Origin: Thermosulfuriphilus ammonigenes
Lineage (GTDB): Bacteria > Desulfobacterota > Thermodesulfobacteria > Thermodesulfobacteriales > ST65
Assembly: GCF_011207455.1 (NCBI RefSeq)
Contig: NZ_CP048877.1
Span: forward strand, 984,576-1,048,575
Direction of reading: 5' to 3'
DNA: 64,000 nucleotides
Shown: one piece after another, positions 16,658 through 25,435 of the stretch
How positions within the stretch are numbered: position 1 is the stretch's first letter
How the letters are laid out: the number at the start of each line of letters is the position of its first letter
The notes under the pieces: model-generated
The model's input: only the letters and a program-made list of their open reading frames with translations
The model's database searches: none
Told to the model about the DNA's origin: nothing
Translations under genes and position numbers: made by a program

Positions 16658-16688
16658 AGCAAAATTAGAAAGGGAAAGGAGGACGAAG

Positions 16689-17750
16689 ATGTCGGCCACA
16701 ATTGACAAAATTGCTGAGCTTTTAGGAGATGAGGCCTCTTACCTGCTGGAACATCGGTGCCAGACCATTCCCAAAGAGATGCTTCACCTCCCAGGGCCTG
16801 ACTTTGTTGACCGGGTGGTAGCCCTTAGCGACCGGCCCACGGCGGTTTTAAGAAATCTCCAGCTTCTCTTCAACCACGGCCGGTTAGCCGGAACGGGGTA
16901 TCTTTCTATCTTACCGGTGGATCAGGGTATAGAGCACTCTGCCGGCGCCTCCTTTGCCCCCAATCCTATCTACTTTGATCCTGAGGCCATCGTCCGCCTG
17001 GCTATTGAGGCCGGGTGCAACGCCGTGGCCTCTACCCTTGGGGTTTTGGGGAGTGTGGCTCGAAAGTATGCCCACAAGATTCCCTTCATTCTCAAGATAA
17101 ATCATAACGAGCTCTTGTCTTATCCCAATCAATACGATCAGACCCTCTTTGCCGACATCAAACAGGCCTTTGATATGGGGGCCATTGGGGTAGGAGCGAC
17201 CATCTACTTCGGGTCTCCCCACTGCCGGCGCCAGATCATGGAGATCAGTCAGGCCTTCCGCCGGGCCCATGAGTTGGGAATGGTGACCATCCTCTGGTGT
17301 TACCTGCGCAACGAGGCCTTCAAAACCAAAGAGGCCGACTACCACGTGGCTGCGGACTTAACCGGCCAGGCCAACCACTTAGGGGTGACCTTAGAGGCGG
17401 ACATCATTAAACAAAAACTACCGGAGACAAATGGTGGTTACTTGGCCCTTAAGTTTGGCAAAACCCATCCCCTCGTCTACGAGAAGCTAACCAGCGACCA
17501 CCCCATAGACCTGACCCGCTACCAGGTGGCCAACTGCTACCTGGGCCGGGCTGGGCTAATTAACTCTGGGGGGCCCTCCGACGACAATGATTTGGCCCAG
17601 GCAGTGCGCACAGCGGTAATCAACAAAAGGGCCGGCGGTATGGGGCTTATCCTGGGACGCAAGGCCTTTCAGCGCCCCATGGAAGAGGGGATAGCCATCA
17701 TTCACGCTGTTCAGGATGTCTATCTTTGTCCGGAGGTAACCATTGCCTGA
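16689..17750 (+). CDS. fbaB: Class I fructose-bisphosphate aldolase (DhnA/FbaB type)
   Basis: 353 residues from the ATG at 16689, with AAAGGAGGACG as a strong ribosome site. The match to the E. coli FbaB type is recognised throughout: '[19 protein letters not shown]', 'VGATIYFGS', '[10 protein letters not shown]' and '[19 protein letters not shown]'. It cleaves FBP by Schiff-base chemistry without metal. Having both this and the bifunctional FBPA/P nearby suggests separate glycolytic and gluconeogenic aldolases, which is inference. The stop overlaps the next gene by 8 bases. Confidence 0.96.
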   Translation: MSATIDKIAELLGDEASYLLEHRCQTIPKEMLHLPGPDFVDRVVALSDRPTAVLRNLQLLFNHGRLAGTGYLSILPVDQGIEHSAGASFAPNPIYFDPEAIVRLAIEAGCNAVASTLGVLGSVARKYAHKIPFILKINHNELLSYPNQYDQTLFADIKQAFDMGAIGVGATIYFGSPHCRRQIMEISQAFRRAHELGMVTILWCYLRNEAFKTKEADYHVAADLTGQANHLGVTLEADIIKQKLPETNGGYLALKFGKTHPLVYEKLTSDHPIDLTRYQVANCYLGRAGLINSGGPSDDNDLAQAVRTAVINKRAGGMGLILGRKAFQRPMEEGIAIIHAVQDVYLCPEVTIA

Positions 17751-18573
17751 GGCCGAATCGGCCCCGGTAGTTTCCTTAAACCCCCTCTATGAAGGCGACA
17801 TCTTTCTCTGGGCCAAGGGCTTTTTAGGGGACAGAGAGCTGGGAATACTCTCCCGGGCCCGGGCCATTGTCCTCCCCCAGACGGTCAGACCGGAGCTTTA
17901 TTGGCTGGCCCGGGAGCTGGCTCCTACCTTTCCCAATTATGATTTTCGTTTCCGGTTCCCCGGCAAAGTGGGGCAGGCTTTGGCCTTCTCCGCCTTTGAT
18001 ATTCCCCACCCCCGAACCATCGCTTGTCTCCAGCTTGAACCCCTCCTAAGAGATCATCCCCTGAGCCCCACCCTCAGGCTCCCCGCCTTTCCTTTTGTTC
18101 TCAAGGCGGATATCGGCGGCGAAGGGGGCGGCACCTGGCTGATAAGCGGTGAAGAGGATCTCAAAAAGGCCATATCCAGGCTGAAGGCCTTAGAGATACA
18201 GGGCCGGGAAGGGCTTATCATTCAGGAGTATCTTCCTGGGCTCCAGGAAGACCTCAGGGTGACGGTAATCGGCCAGCGGATTATCAGCTACTGGCGCCGG
18301 CGGCCGGGGTTTCATCATCATCTGGCCCGGGGGGGAGAAATAGACTACGATTACCGTCCAGATCTTCAAGCCCGCGGCCATAGCCTCATAAAGGAAATCT
18401 GCCGCCGGGTGGGAATAAACCTGGCCGGGTTTGATCTGGCCTTTTCCCCCCAAGGCGAGCCCCTTGTGCTGGAGATCAACTTTACCTTTGGTCGTCGGGG
18501 GCTTGAACCTTTTGGTGGTTTTGAAGCCCTCCTTCTTGAGGCCATAGAGGGCTTCCTCAAAGGCCTTCCATAA
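17743..18573 (+). CDS. ATP-grasp protein, RimK/glutathione synthetase-like
   Basis: 276 residues from TTG at 17743, with GGAGG 6 bases upstream inside fbaB. The ATP-grasp fold is visible in '[16 protein letters not shown]' (phosphate loop), 'LIIQEYLPG' (adenine strand), 'DLRVTVIG' and '[14 protein letters not shown]' (magnesium-binding Glu/Asn). Such enzymes ligate a carboxylate to an amine via acyl phosphate. No substrate is known to me. The tight overlap with fbaB suggests co-expression, but functional linkage is unproven. The N-terminal 70 residues look like a pre-ATP-grasp domain. Confidence 0.85.
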   Translation: MPEAESAPVVSLNPLYEGDIFLWAKGFLGDRELGILSRARAIVLPQTVRPELYWLARELAPTFPNYDFRFRFPGKVGQALAFSAFDIPHPRTIACLQLEPLLRDHPLSPTLRLPAFPFVLKADIGGEGGGTWLISGEEDLKKAISRLKALEIQGREGLIIQEYLPGLQEDLRVTVIGQRIISYWRRRPGFHHHLARGGEIDYDYRPDLQARGHSLIKEICRRVGINLAGFDLAFSPQGEPLVLEINFTFGRRGLEPFGGFEALLLEAIEGFLKGLP

Positions 18574-18580
18574 GCTCCCT

Positions 18581-18613
18581 TTGGCAAAAAGGCCAGGATC
18601 AATTAGATATAAT
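18581..18613 (+). promoter_or_regulatory. Candidate promoter for the Hsp70-like gene
   Basis: TTGGCA (18581-18586) is followed after 17 bases by TAGATA (18604-18609), with an overlapping perfect TATAAT (18608-18613) at a longer spacing. The stretch up to the ATG at 18664 is much more AT-rich than its surroundings. No heat-shock CIRCE element is visible. Confidence 0.4.
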
Positions 18614-18663
18614 AAGCAGATTATATAAGAGACGAAATTTTTCTTTGTGGAGTTTTCTAATCT

Positions 18664-21459
18664 ATGTCGCGCTATCTAATAGGGATAGACTTGGGAACCA
18701 CCAATTCGGCGGTAGCCTATGTGGACCTTCAAGAACCCGGGCCTCGACCCCGTTTGCAGATATTTGAGGTCCCTCAGCTCATAGATCGGGGGCGACTCTC
18801 TCCCCAGGCCATGCTCCCTTCTTTTCTTTATCTGCCGGGGGAATTTGATCTCGAACCTGGATCATGCGCCCTGCCCTGGGACAAGGATCGAAATTACATC
18901 GTCGGGGTCTTCGCCCGTCAACAGGGGCTCAAGGTTCCCAATCGCCTCGTTTCATCGGCCAAAAGCTGGCTTTGCCATGGAGGAGTGGATCGACGGTCAC
19001 CCATTCTTCCGTGGGGGGCTGGTCAGGAGGTGCAGAAAGTCTCGCCAGTTGAGGCCTCGGCCCGATATCTTCGCCACATAAAAGAGGCCTGGGACTGGAC
19101 GATAGCCAAGGATGACCCTGAGGCCCGGTTTGAAAACCAGGAGGTCATTGTCACCGTGCCGGCCTCCTTTGATGAGGTGGCCAGAGAGCTCACCCTTGAG
19201 GCCGCTAAGGCCGCCGGGCTCTCTGTCACCCTTATTGAGGAGCCTACCGCCGCCTTCTACGCCTGGTTGTCAGCCAACGAGGAAGGCTGGACAGAGTTTA
19301 TCCGCCAGGGAGACCTCATTCTCGTTTGTGACATCGGGGGAGGAACCACCGACTTTACCCTCATTGAAGCCCAACCGGGGCCAGAGGGACCTGAACTTAA
19401 ACGGGTCGCCGTAGGAGACCATATCCTTCTCGGAGGAGATAATATGGACCTGGCCCTGGCCCGTCTGGTGGAAAAGAAGCTCTCCGGGGCCAGGCTGGAC
19501 CTGGTTCGCTTCCAGATGCTCACCCACCAATGCCGTCAGGTTAAAGAAAGGCTCTTAGCCGAAGATGGCCCAGGGGAAGAAGCTGTAAGGCTCACTGGCC
19601 GGGGGACAGCCCTTATTGCCGAGACCCTGGTGGCTCGGCTGAGAAAAGAAGAAGTCTTGTCCCTCATCCTTGAGGAATTCTTCCCGCCCCAGCCCTGGCA
19701 CGATGGCCTAAAAGGCTTTAAGTCCGTCCCCGGAGGGCTTAAAGAATGGGGGCTTCCCTATGCCCGGGAGACAGCCATTACCAAACACCTGGCGGCCTTC
19801 CTTTACCGCCACGGGGAAAGAGCTCCCAACCTGGTTCTTTTCAACGGCGGGGCCATGAAACCCACCCTCCTCCGGAGACGAATTCTTGAATCTCTGGCCG
19901 GGTGGTTCGGCCAGGAGCCCAGGGAACTTACAAACCCTTCTCTTGACCTGGCTATCTCCCTCGGGGCCGCCTATTACGGCCTTGTCCGTCGGGGCCTGGG
20001 GATCAGGGTCGGCGGGGGGGTGCCAAGGTCTTACTACCTGGGGGTAGCCAGCCCTGAAAAAGATAAGCTAACCGCTGTTTGCCTTATCCCTCAGGGAACC
20101 GAAGAGGGTAGCGAACTGGAAGTTCCTCGAGACTTTGATGTTATCACCAATCGCCCGGTCCGCTTCAGCCTTTATCATGCTACCGATCGCCAAGAAGATG
20201 GCCTAGGCGATGTAGTCAACCTCTCTAAAGGAGAGCTGGCAGAGCTTCCGCCTCTGGTAACAGTTCTTAAGTATGGAAAAAAGGGGGAGAGAAGACACAT
20301 CGCTGTCCGTGTAGGAGCTAGGCTCACCGAGGTAGGGACCCTGGAGGTCTTTTGTCGCTCGCTAGAGAGCCCTCATCGGTGGCGTCTCCAGTTTGACCTC
20401 CGCCGCGAGAAGCCATCCAGGGAGACAGCCCCCCTGGCCACAGGAGTAGTAGTGGAACCCACCGAAGAAGACAGAAGGGCCCTGGTTGACCGTCTGGAAG
20501 AAGATCTTCGGCTACGTTTTGAGGCCGCTGCTGAGGCCTTAAGAGCTGTCTTCTCCGGCCAGGCCTCTCCCGAGGCCCTACCCCGCAGGTTGCGGGAGAT
20601 CCTGGAGATGGAACGGGATCAGTGGCCGCTCAGTCTCCTCAGGGCCCTGGCCGAGGTAGTCATCGAGCTCAAAAAGGAACGGCGGCGCAGTCCAGCCCAC
20701 GAAGCCCGATGGCTCAACCTGGCCGGTTTCTTCATGCGTCCGGGCTACGGTGATCCCCTTGATCCCTGGAGGGTTAAACAGCTCTGGCCCCTCCATCTGG
20801 AGGGTCTTGCCTACCCCCGAGATGTGAGTTGCGCCCGAGAGTGGTGGATATTCTGGCGCCGGCTGGCCGGAGGCCTTACTGCCGGTCAGCAAAATCAGAT
20901 TCTGGCCCGGATAAAACCGGTCTTAATTCCCCCTCGGCGGAAAAAGTCCCGCCAAAAGGTCCGCTTCTTTCGGGAAGAAAAGATCGAAATGTGGCTTCTG
21001 GCCGGAAACCTGGAGCGTCTTCCCTGGCAGACAAAGGTGGATCTGGGGCGGGCTTTGCTGGCGGAGATTGGCCGGGGGCTGCCCCTTAACCTGGCCTTTC
21101 TTACCATCTCCCGGCTGGGGGCCCGAGAACCCTTGTACGGACCAGCCAATGAGGTCGTTCCGGCCCCGGAGGTCTGCCGCTGGATCCAGGACCTCATCGA
21201 ACGTTTTACTCCTCCGGCCAAGGCCGGGAAGGCCGCCTGGGCCTTGGCCCAGGCCCTGGGCCACCTGGGCCGGATGACAGGCGATCGGGCCAGAGACATT
21301 GACGAAGACACCCGGCACCGGCTCATCGCCTATCTGGAGCTCTTCCCCCAGGCCAAGGGGATCATCCGTCAGCTAAAAGAACCCCTGCCCCTGGAGAAGG
21401 CAGAGGCCGCCAGGCTCTACGGTGAAAGCCTGCCCGAAGGACTTATCCTTAAGGGTTAA
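18664..21459 (+). CDS. Large Hsp70/DnaK-like ATPase
   Basis: 931 residues. The N-terminal half is an actin-fold Hsp70 ATPase: phosphate-1 loop 'GIDLGTTNSAVAYVDL' (7-22), 'VIVTVPASFDEVARELTLEA', 'LIEEPTAAFYAWLS' and phosphate-2 'CDIGGGTTDFTLIE'. The second half (about 500-931) is not a DnaK peptide-binding domain; it is basic, helix-rich and unfamiliar to me in detail. Similar oversized Hsp70-like proteins exist in delta-proteobacteria. A chaperone role is likely but not shown. No DnaJ or GrpE gene is adjacent; tRNA-Leu follows. Confidence 0.88.
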   Translation: MSRYLIGIDLGTTNSAVAYVDLQEPGPRPRLQIFEVPQLIDRGRLSPQAMLPSFLYLPGEFDLEPGSCALPWDKDRNYIVGVFARQQGLKVPNRLVSSAKSWLCHGGVDRRSPILPWGAGQEVQKVSPVEASARYLRHIKEAWDWTIAKDDPEARFENQEVIVTVPASFDEVARELTLEAAKAAGLSVTLIEEPTAAFYAWLSANEEGWTEFIRQGDLILVCDIGGGTTDFTLIEAQPGPEGPELKRVAVGDHILLGGDNMDLALARLVEKKLSGARLDLVRFQMLTHQCRQVKERLLAEDGPGEEAVRLTGRGTALIAETLVARLRKEEVLSLILEEFFPPQPWHDGLKGFKSVPGGLKEWGLPYARETAITKHLAAFLYRHGERAPNLVLFNGGAMKPTLLRRRILESLAGWFGQEPRELTNPSLDLAISLGAAYYGLVRRGLGIRVGGGVPRSYYLGVASPEKDKLTAVCLIPQGTEEGSELEVPRDFDVITNRPVRFSLYHATDRQEDGLGDVVNLSKGELAELPPLVTVLKYGKKGERRHIAVRVGARLTEVGTLEVFCRSLESPHRWRLQFDLRREKPSRETAPLATGVVVEPTEEDRRALVDRLEEDLRLRFEAAAEALRAVFSGQASPEALPRRLREILEMERDQWPLSLLRALAEVVIELKKERRRSPAHEARWLNLAGFFMRPGYGDPLDPWRVKQLWPLHLEGLAYPRDVSCAREWWIFWRRLAGGLTAGQQNQILARIKPVLIPPRRKKSRQKVRFFREEKIEMWLLAGNLERLPWQTKVDLGRALLAEIGRGLPLNLAFLTISRLGAREPLYGPANEVVPAPEVCRWIQDLIERFTPPAKAGKAAWALAQALGHLGRMTGDRARDIDEDTRHRLIAYLELFPQAKGIIRQLKEPLPLEKAEAARLYGESLPEGLILKG

Positions 21460-21468
21460 TTTGAGGGA

Positions 21469-21496
21469 TTGACACCGAAGGCGGTCCGGTTAATCT
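21469..21496 (+). promoter_or_regulatory. Promoter of tRNA-Leu
   Basis: Perfect TTGACA (21469-21474), 16 bases, TAATCT (21491-21496). The tRNA starts 12 bases after the -10, as expected for a tRNA transcript with a short leader. Confidence 0.75.
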
Positions 21497-21507
21497 AAAA
21501 AAGTCGT

Positions 21508-21596
21508 GCCGAAGTGGCGGAATTGGCAGACGCGCTAGATTCAGGATCTAGTGGGCGCTAATGCCCGTGGGGGTTCGACTCCCCCCTTCGGCACCA
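21508..21596 (+). tRNA. tRNA-Leu (anticodon CAG)
   Basis: 89 bases including an encoded CCA. Acceptor GCCGAAG pairs with CTTCGGC, followed by discriminator A. The anticodon arm is CTAGA-TTCAGGA-TCTAG (anticodon CAG, reads CUG). A long variable arm and GGTTCGACTCC T-arm confirm leucine class II. It stands alone with its own promoter. Confidence 0.97.
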
Positions 21597-21687
21597 TCGA
21601 TAGCCTTCCTCAAATACCCGCCTCTTTAAGCCGGAAAACATTTTTAAGCGAATAGTTATGAATTTTATACTCTTTCCTTAAAACCTT

Positions 21688-21721
21688 ACTCTCTTAGAGA
21701 CAAAAGAGGTTTTTTGAGAGT
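21688..21721 (+). terminator. Possible terminator or attenuator after tRNA-Leu
   Basis: CTCTT (21691-21695) pairs with AAGAG (21704-21708), followed by GTTTTTT, which is terminator-like. An alternative pairing of ACTCTC (21688-21693) with GAGAGT (21716-21721) would disrupt it. The stem is short, so the terminator call is tentative. A promoter-like TTGCAT-N16-TAAAGT (21731-21758) follows, pointing to the next gene. Confidence 0.35.
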
Positions 21722-21803
21722 AGAGCCGCTTTGCATTTTGAAACACTAAAATTAAAGTCCTTTTTACTGAAGAGGGAAAATCCTCAAACGGGGAGGCAAG
21801 TTC

Positions 21804-22202
21804 ATGGATGACCAGCGGCGCCAACTATTCTCTGAGGCTCTCTTACAGAAACTCTTTCCCCCGGAAAGAGCCAATCAGTTCTTCGAGGCCCTCTTTGGTG
21901 ACCCGGAGGAAGGAGCCTACGATATTTTCCTGGTCTATCGCTGGTTTGATGAAGAAAGAGGGCTCATCAGGCTAGATTTTGAGCTTCGCCAAAGACCAGG
22001 ACGCTGCCTAGCCTGTCATCTGACATATGGGCTCCCTGAGGTCTTCGCTCGCCATCCGGTGATAAATGTCTCTGGCCTGGTAGAAAAGCTTAACCGCCAG
22101 CTAGATGGCTTAAGGATAACCGGCTGGCGTCTGGGGCCCACCGAGGAGCTTGGCCCGGCCACCCATGCTGTGCCCCTGTGGTTAGAGGTCACCGAGGTTT
22201 GA
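21804..22202 (+). CDS. Conserved small protein of unknown function
   Basis: 132 residues; GGGGAGG before the ATG. It contains 'ANQFFEALFGDPEEGAYDI', 'LDFELRQRPGRCLACHLTYG' and 'VFARHPVINV'. I recall this type as a conserved delta-proteobacterial family that databases sometimes mislabel as a vertebrate homeobox protein. A single CxxC (CLAC) could bind metal. No signal peptide or membrane segment is seen. It has its own candidate promoter and abuts the convergent KamA-like gene, with stop codons side by side at 22202/22203. Function unknown. Confidence 0.8.
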   Translation: MDDQRRQLFSEALLQKLFPPERANQFFEALFGDPEEGAYDIFLVYRWFDEERGLIRLDFELRQRPGRCLACHLTYGLPEVFARHPVINVSGLVEKLNRQLDGLRITGWRLGPTEELGPATHAVPLWLEVTEV

Positions 22203-23333
22203 TTACTCCGGGCCGTAACAGCCACTTACCAGGCTAAGAGGATACTCGGATACAGCCTCTTCATAATCGTCAAACCAGTAGGCCTTGGGGTTGCGACGGT
22301 AGATCATAAAGCGGGCGCTATCCGAGTTGTCGGCAGCACGGTGGAACTTAAAGAAGACCTGATCCTCGGTAAGGCCGACGATTTCTATCTTTCCTAAGGC
22401 GTGGGACATAACGTATCGGGCCCTCTTGTCTAGCCCGGAGCCCAAGGATCTGGCCCTTTCGAATATGTGATAGGCCTCTTCAATGGGCACAGCATAGGGT
22501 TTGTTGCCCACTGCTGGCCGGCACTGGAAGACATAGTACGGGGCCACTCCTATGGAAGAGAGCCGGCGGAAAAGTCCGGCCAGGGCCTCAGGGGTGTCGT
22601 TAACTCCACGGATGATAGGAGTCTGGTTGAGAACCACCGCGCCGGCCCGAAGAAGCATATGGACCGCCCTCTCAGCCTCAGGAGTAATCTCCCGGGCATG
22701 ATCAAAATGGGCCATGATATATATCTTCTTTCCGGCGCCGCTATAGCGGCTGATGACCTCTATAAGCCGACGGTCGTTGATGACCCGGGCCGGGTTGTAA
22801 GACAGACATTTGGTTCCCACCCGAATAATCTGAAGATGGTCTATCTCCCGAAGCCGAGCCAGGGCTTCTTCAATGCGGGCGGTTGAGAGGGCCAGAGGGT
22901 CACCACCGCTTAAAATGGCATTGGTAATCTCAGGGTGCTCACGGATATAGCGAATAGCCTCGTCAAGATCAACCACCCTTTCCTGACGCCCTTCAAGGAA
23001 AAGACGCTTACGGAAGCAGTAACGGCAGAAACCCAGACAAAGGTTGCTGAAGAGGATGAGGGCCGTGGAGCCATATTTGTGCTGAAGACCAGGAACAACG
23101 GTGTAGGAGCTCTCGTTTGAGGGATCAAGGCGCCCCCATTGCTGGCACTCCTCCTCGTCAGGAAGGATAATACGTCGGAGAGGATCCTGAGGATCATTGA
23201 AGTCTATAAGAGACAGATAGTACTCTGTGGCCTTAAAAGGGAAAAAATCCGTGACCTTCTCCAGACCCCTCAGGTTTACTCCGGGACCGAAGACTTCAAC
23301 ATCCCTGATGTCTGTGATAAAATTTCCCAGCAT
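22203..23333 (-). CDS. KamA-family radical SAM enzyme
   Basis: 376 residues, shorter than lysine 2,3-aminomutase (about 416). The radical SAM cluster motif C99-x3-C103-x2-C106 is intact, and 'SGGDPLALS' is the SAM-binding turn. PLP-dependent KamA enzymes hold lysine with an Asp just after 'FQC'; here that position is Arg272 ('YYVFQCRPAVGNKPY'). 'HALGKIEIVG' near 311-320 may keep the PLP lysine (K315). Lysine aminomutase activity is therefore doubtful, and another substrate or role is likely. Both flanking genes look unrelated. It is read toward the convergent 21804 gene. Confidence 0.85.
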   Translation of the reverse strand: MLGNFITDIRDVEVFGPGVNLRGLEKVTDFFPFKATEYYLSLIDFNDPQDPLRRIILPDEEECQQWGRLDPSNESSYTVVPGLQHKYGSTALILFSNLCLGFCRYCFRKRLFLEGRQERVVDLDEAIRYIREHPEITNAILSGGDPLALSTARIEEALARLREIDHLQIIRVGTKCLSYNPARVINDRRLIEVISRYSGAGKKIYIMAHFDHAREITPEAERAVHMLLRAGAVVLNQTPIIRGVNDTPEALAGLFRRLSSIGVAPYYVFQCRPAVGNKPYAVPIEEAYHIFERARSLGSGLDKRARYVMSHALGKIEIVGLTEDQVFFKFHRAADNSDSARFMIYRRNPKAYWFDDYEEAVSEYPLSLVSGCYGPE

Positions 23334-23561
23334 CGGACACCCCTTAGATAGAGATCTTTTAGAGTAGCAAAAGTTGGAAAATTACAAAGAAAAAGCCAGG
23401 TGAAAAATAATTATGTCCCCAATGAAATTGGCGGGATCTTTAAGCGCAAAAACATCACCTTTTCCCTTACCAGAGGATTGGCCTTTTGACAAGTTTGTCC
23501 CTTTTGCGCCTCAGGCTTACAGAAAAAATTAAAAGACACTTATATTTAGGAGAGAAATAAA
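23334..23561 (+). other. Divergent intergenic region with an inverted repeat
   Basis: 228 bases without a gene between the KamA-like gene and DAHP synthase. GCGCAAAA (23444-23451) and TTTTGCGC (23502-23509) form an 8-base inverted repeat 50 bases apart. Between them is TTGACA (23485-23490), which has no good -10 at the normal distance. TATATT (23549-23554) lies close to the aroF start. It could be an operator pair or an RNA leader; nothing decisive is visible. Confidence 0.3.
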
Positions 23562-24728
23562 ATGATTATCATTCTCAAGCAGGATCTTGACCCCCACGGC
23601 CCAGAGGTAAAGCGCATCCTTGATGTGCTTCACCAATACGAGGGCATCACCACCCGTCTCTCAGGCATCAGAGGCACCACCCGCACCGTCATGGAACTCT
23701 ACGTAATTGGCCCGACAGCCCACATTCCCGATGAGGAGATTCAGGCCCTTCCTGGCGTAGAAAAGGTCATCCGGGTCTCCAAGAAGTACCGTCTCATTGG
23801 TCGCCACCAGGAGGAGCTGGAGGGTTTTGGGTTTGACTACAATGGTCTCCACTTTGACCAGGATTCTTTCCATATCTTTGCCGGTCTGTGCGCCGTTGAC
23901 ACCCGGGAAAATGTGGCCCGAATCTTTGCCGCCTTAAAGGAGATGGGGATCAGCACCAGCCGGATGGGGGCCTACAAACCCCGCACCAACCCCTACTCCT
24001 TCCAGGGGCATGGTAAAAAGTGTCTTCCCTGGCTTTTTGAGCTGGCCGGCAAATATAATATTCGCTGTATTGCCATGGAGGTGACCAAGGAATCCCATAT
24101 TGAAGAAATAAGGCAGGCCTTAGAGGAGGCCGGTCGGCCTACAGGAATTATGCTTCAGATTGGCACTCGCAATGCCCAGAACTTTGAGCTTCTTAAGGCC
24201 GTGGGCCAGCAGGATGAATTTCCGGTCCTTTACAAGAGGGGAATGGGCATCACCATTGAAGAGGCCCTTAATGCCTGTGAATACATCGCCAGTGAAGGAA
24301 ATCGTAATATCATCTTCTGTCTTCGGGGGGTAAAGACCAATTTAGGAGACCCCCATCGCAACCTGATAGATTTTGGCCATGTACCGGTAATCAAGCGCCT
24401 GACCAGGCTGCCTGTCTGTGTGGATCCTACCCATTCGGTAGGCATCAAGGAATGGGCCCCCGATGGTATTCTTGATATCTTCCATGCCGCCGCCCAGGGA
24501 ATCATCGCCGGGGCCAATATGATCCTGGTAGAATTTCACCCCCGACCGGAGGAGGCTCTTTGTGATGGCCCTCAGGCTCTGACCTTGGAGGAGCTTCCCC
24601 ACTTTGTGGCCGATATGGCTCTGGTGCGGGAGGCATATCTGCGGCGCAAGGATCTGGCCGCCCGATACCGCCTCAAGGCCTGGGCCCCAGGGCAGGCCGA
24701 AGGGAGAAAGGAGGCCCTGGCCCGATGA
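23562..24728 (+). CDS. aroF: 3-deoxy-7-phosphoheptulonate synthase (AroAI-beta/KDOPS-like)
   Basis: 388 residues. An N-terminal FL (ferredoxin-like, ACT-related) regulatory domain (about 1-90) precedes the TIM-barrel synthase with 'GAYKPRTNPYSFQG', 'LQIGTRNAQNFELL', 'KRGMGITIEEALNACEYI' and 'VDPTHSVGI'. It condenses PEP and erythrose 4-phosphate, the entry step to aromatic amino acids. The N-terminal domain suggests feedback control by Tyr or Phe, as in Thermotoga. The downstream amidotransferase-like gene overlaps by 4 bases. The C terminus is extended by about 30 polar residues. Confidence 0.93.
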   Translation: MIIILKQDLDPHGPEVKRILDVLHQYEGITTRLSGIRGTTRTVMELYVIGPTAHIPDEEIQALPGVEKVIRVSKKYRLIGRHQEELEGFGFDYNGLHFDQDSFHIFAGLCAVDTRENVARIFAALKEMGISTSRMGAYKPRTNPYSFQGHGKKCLPWLFELAGKYNIRCIAMEVTKESHIEEIRQALEEAGRPTGIMLQIGTRNAQNFELLKAVGQQDEFPVLYKRGMGITIEEALNACEYIASEGNRNIIFCLRGVKTNLGDPHRNLIDFGHVPVIKRLTRLPVCVDPTHSVGIKEWAPDGILDIFHAAAQGIIAGANMILVEFHPRPEEALCDGPQALTLEELPHFVADMALVREAYLRRKDLAARYRLKAWAPGQAEGRKEALAR

Positions 24729-25435
24729 AACGTCTCCATTATCTTCAGCACGTCCCCTTTGAGACCCCCGGGCTTATCCTTGACTGGGCCCAGGATGCCG
24801 GTTTTGAAATCTCCAGAACGGCTCTCTACGGTGGAGACGGCTTTCCCCCCCCGGGGGAGATTGATCTTTTAGTGGTCATGGGAGGCCCCATGGGAGTTCA
24901 CGACGAAGAGGCCTACCCATGGCTGGTGGAGGAGAAGAGATTTCTCAATCAGGCCCTTAAAGAGAAGATCCCCTGTATAGGGATATGTCTTGGGGCTCAG
25001 CTCTTGGCCGCTGTTCTGGGAGCTGAGGTCAGAAGCAACCGCTACAAAGAGATTGGCTGGTTTCCGGTAGAGCTTACGGAAGAAGGCCGGGACCACCCCC
25101 TCCTTCAGGATATACCTGACCGCTTTCTGGCCTTTCACTGGCATGGGGATACCTTCGAGATCCCCTCAGGGGCCGTGCACCTGGCCAGATCAGAGGCTTG
25201 CGAAAACCAGGCCTTTCTCTATGAGGACTATGTCCTGGGGCTTCAGTTTCACCTAGAGGTAGGTCCTGAAAACGTCGCCGCCTTGGTGGAACACTGCGAA
25301 CATGAGATCATCGACGCCCCTTATATCCAGACCAAGGAGGCCATCCTCGGCGACCATGACCTCTACGAGCAGATGCGTCCCATTCTCTATGAGCTTTTAG
25401 GAAACTTTGTGGATCTAACGGAGCTTGAGGACTAG
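24725..25435 (+). CDS. Class I glutamine amidotransferase-like protein
   Basis: 236 residues. The triad is present: nucleophile in 'GICLGAQLLA', 'GLQFHLEV' for the catalytic His and a following Glu; 'VVMGGPMGVHDE' is the oxyanion strand. It resembles stand-alone GMP-synthase-like amidotransferases, which hydrolyse glutamine or gamma-glutamyl compounds. It starts at ATGA overlapping aroF. No synthetase partner is adjacent, so the acceptor is unknown. Its stop overlaps the convergent Wzz-type gene by 4 bases. Confidence 0.88.
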   Translation: MKRLHYLQHVPFETPGLILDWAQDAGFEISRTALYGGDGFPPPGEIDLLVVMGGPMGVHDEEAYPWLVEEKRFLNQALKEKIPCIGICLGAQLLAAVLGAEVRSNRYKEIGWFPVELTEEGRDHPLLQDIPDRFLAFHWHGDTFEIPSGAVHLARSEACENQAFLYEDYVLGLQFHLEVGPENVAALVEHCEHEIIDAPYIQTKEAILGDHDLYEQMRPILYELLGNFVDLTELED

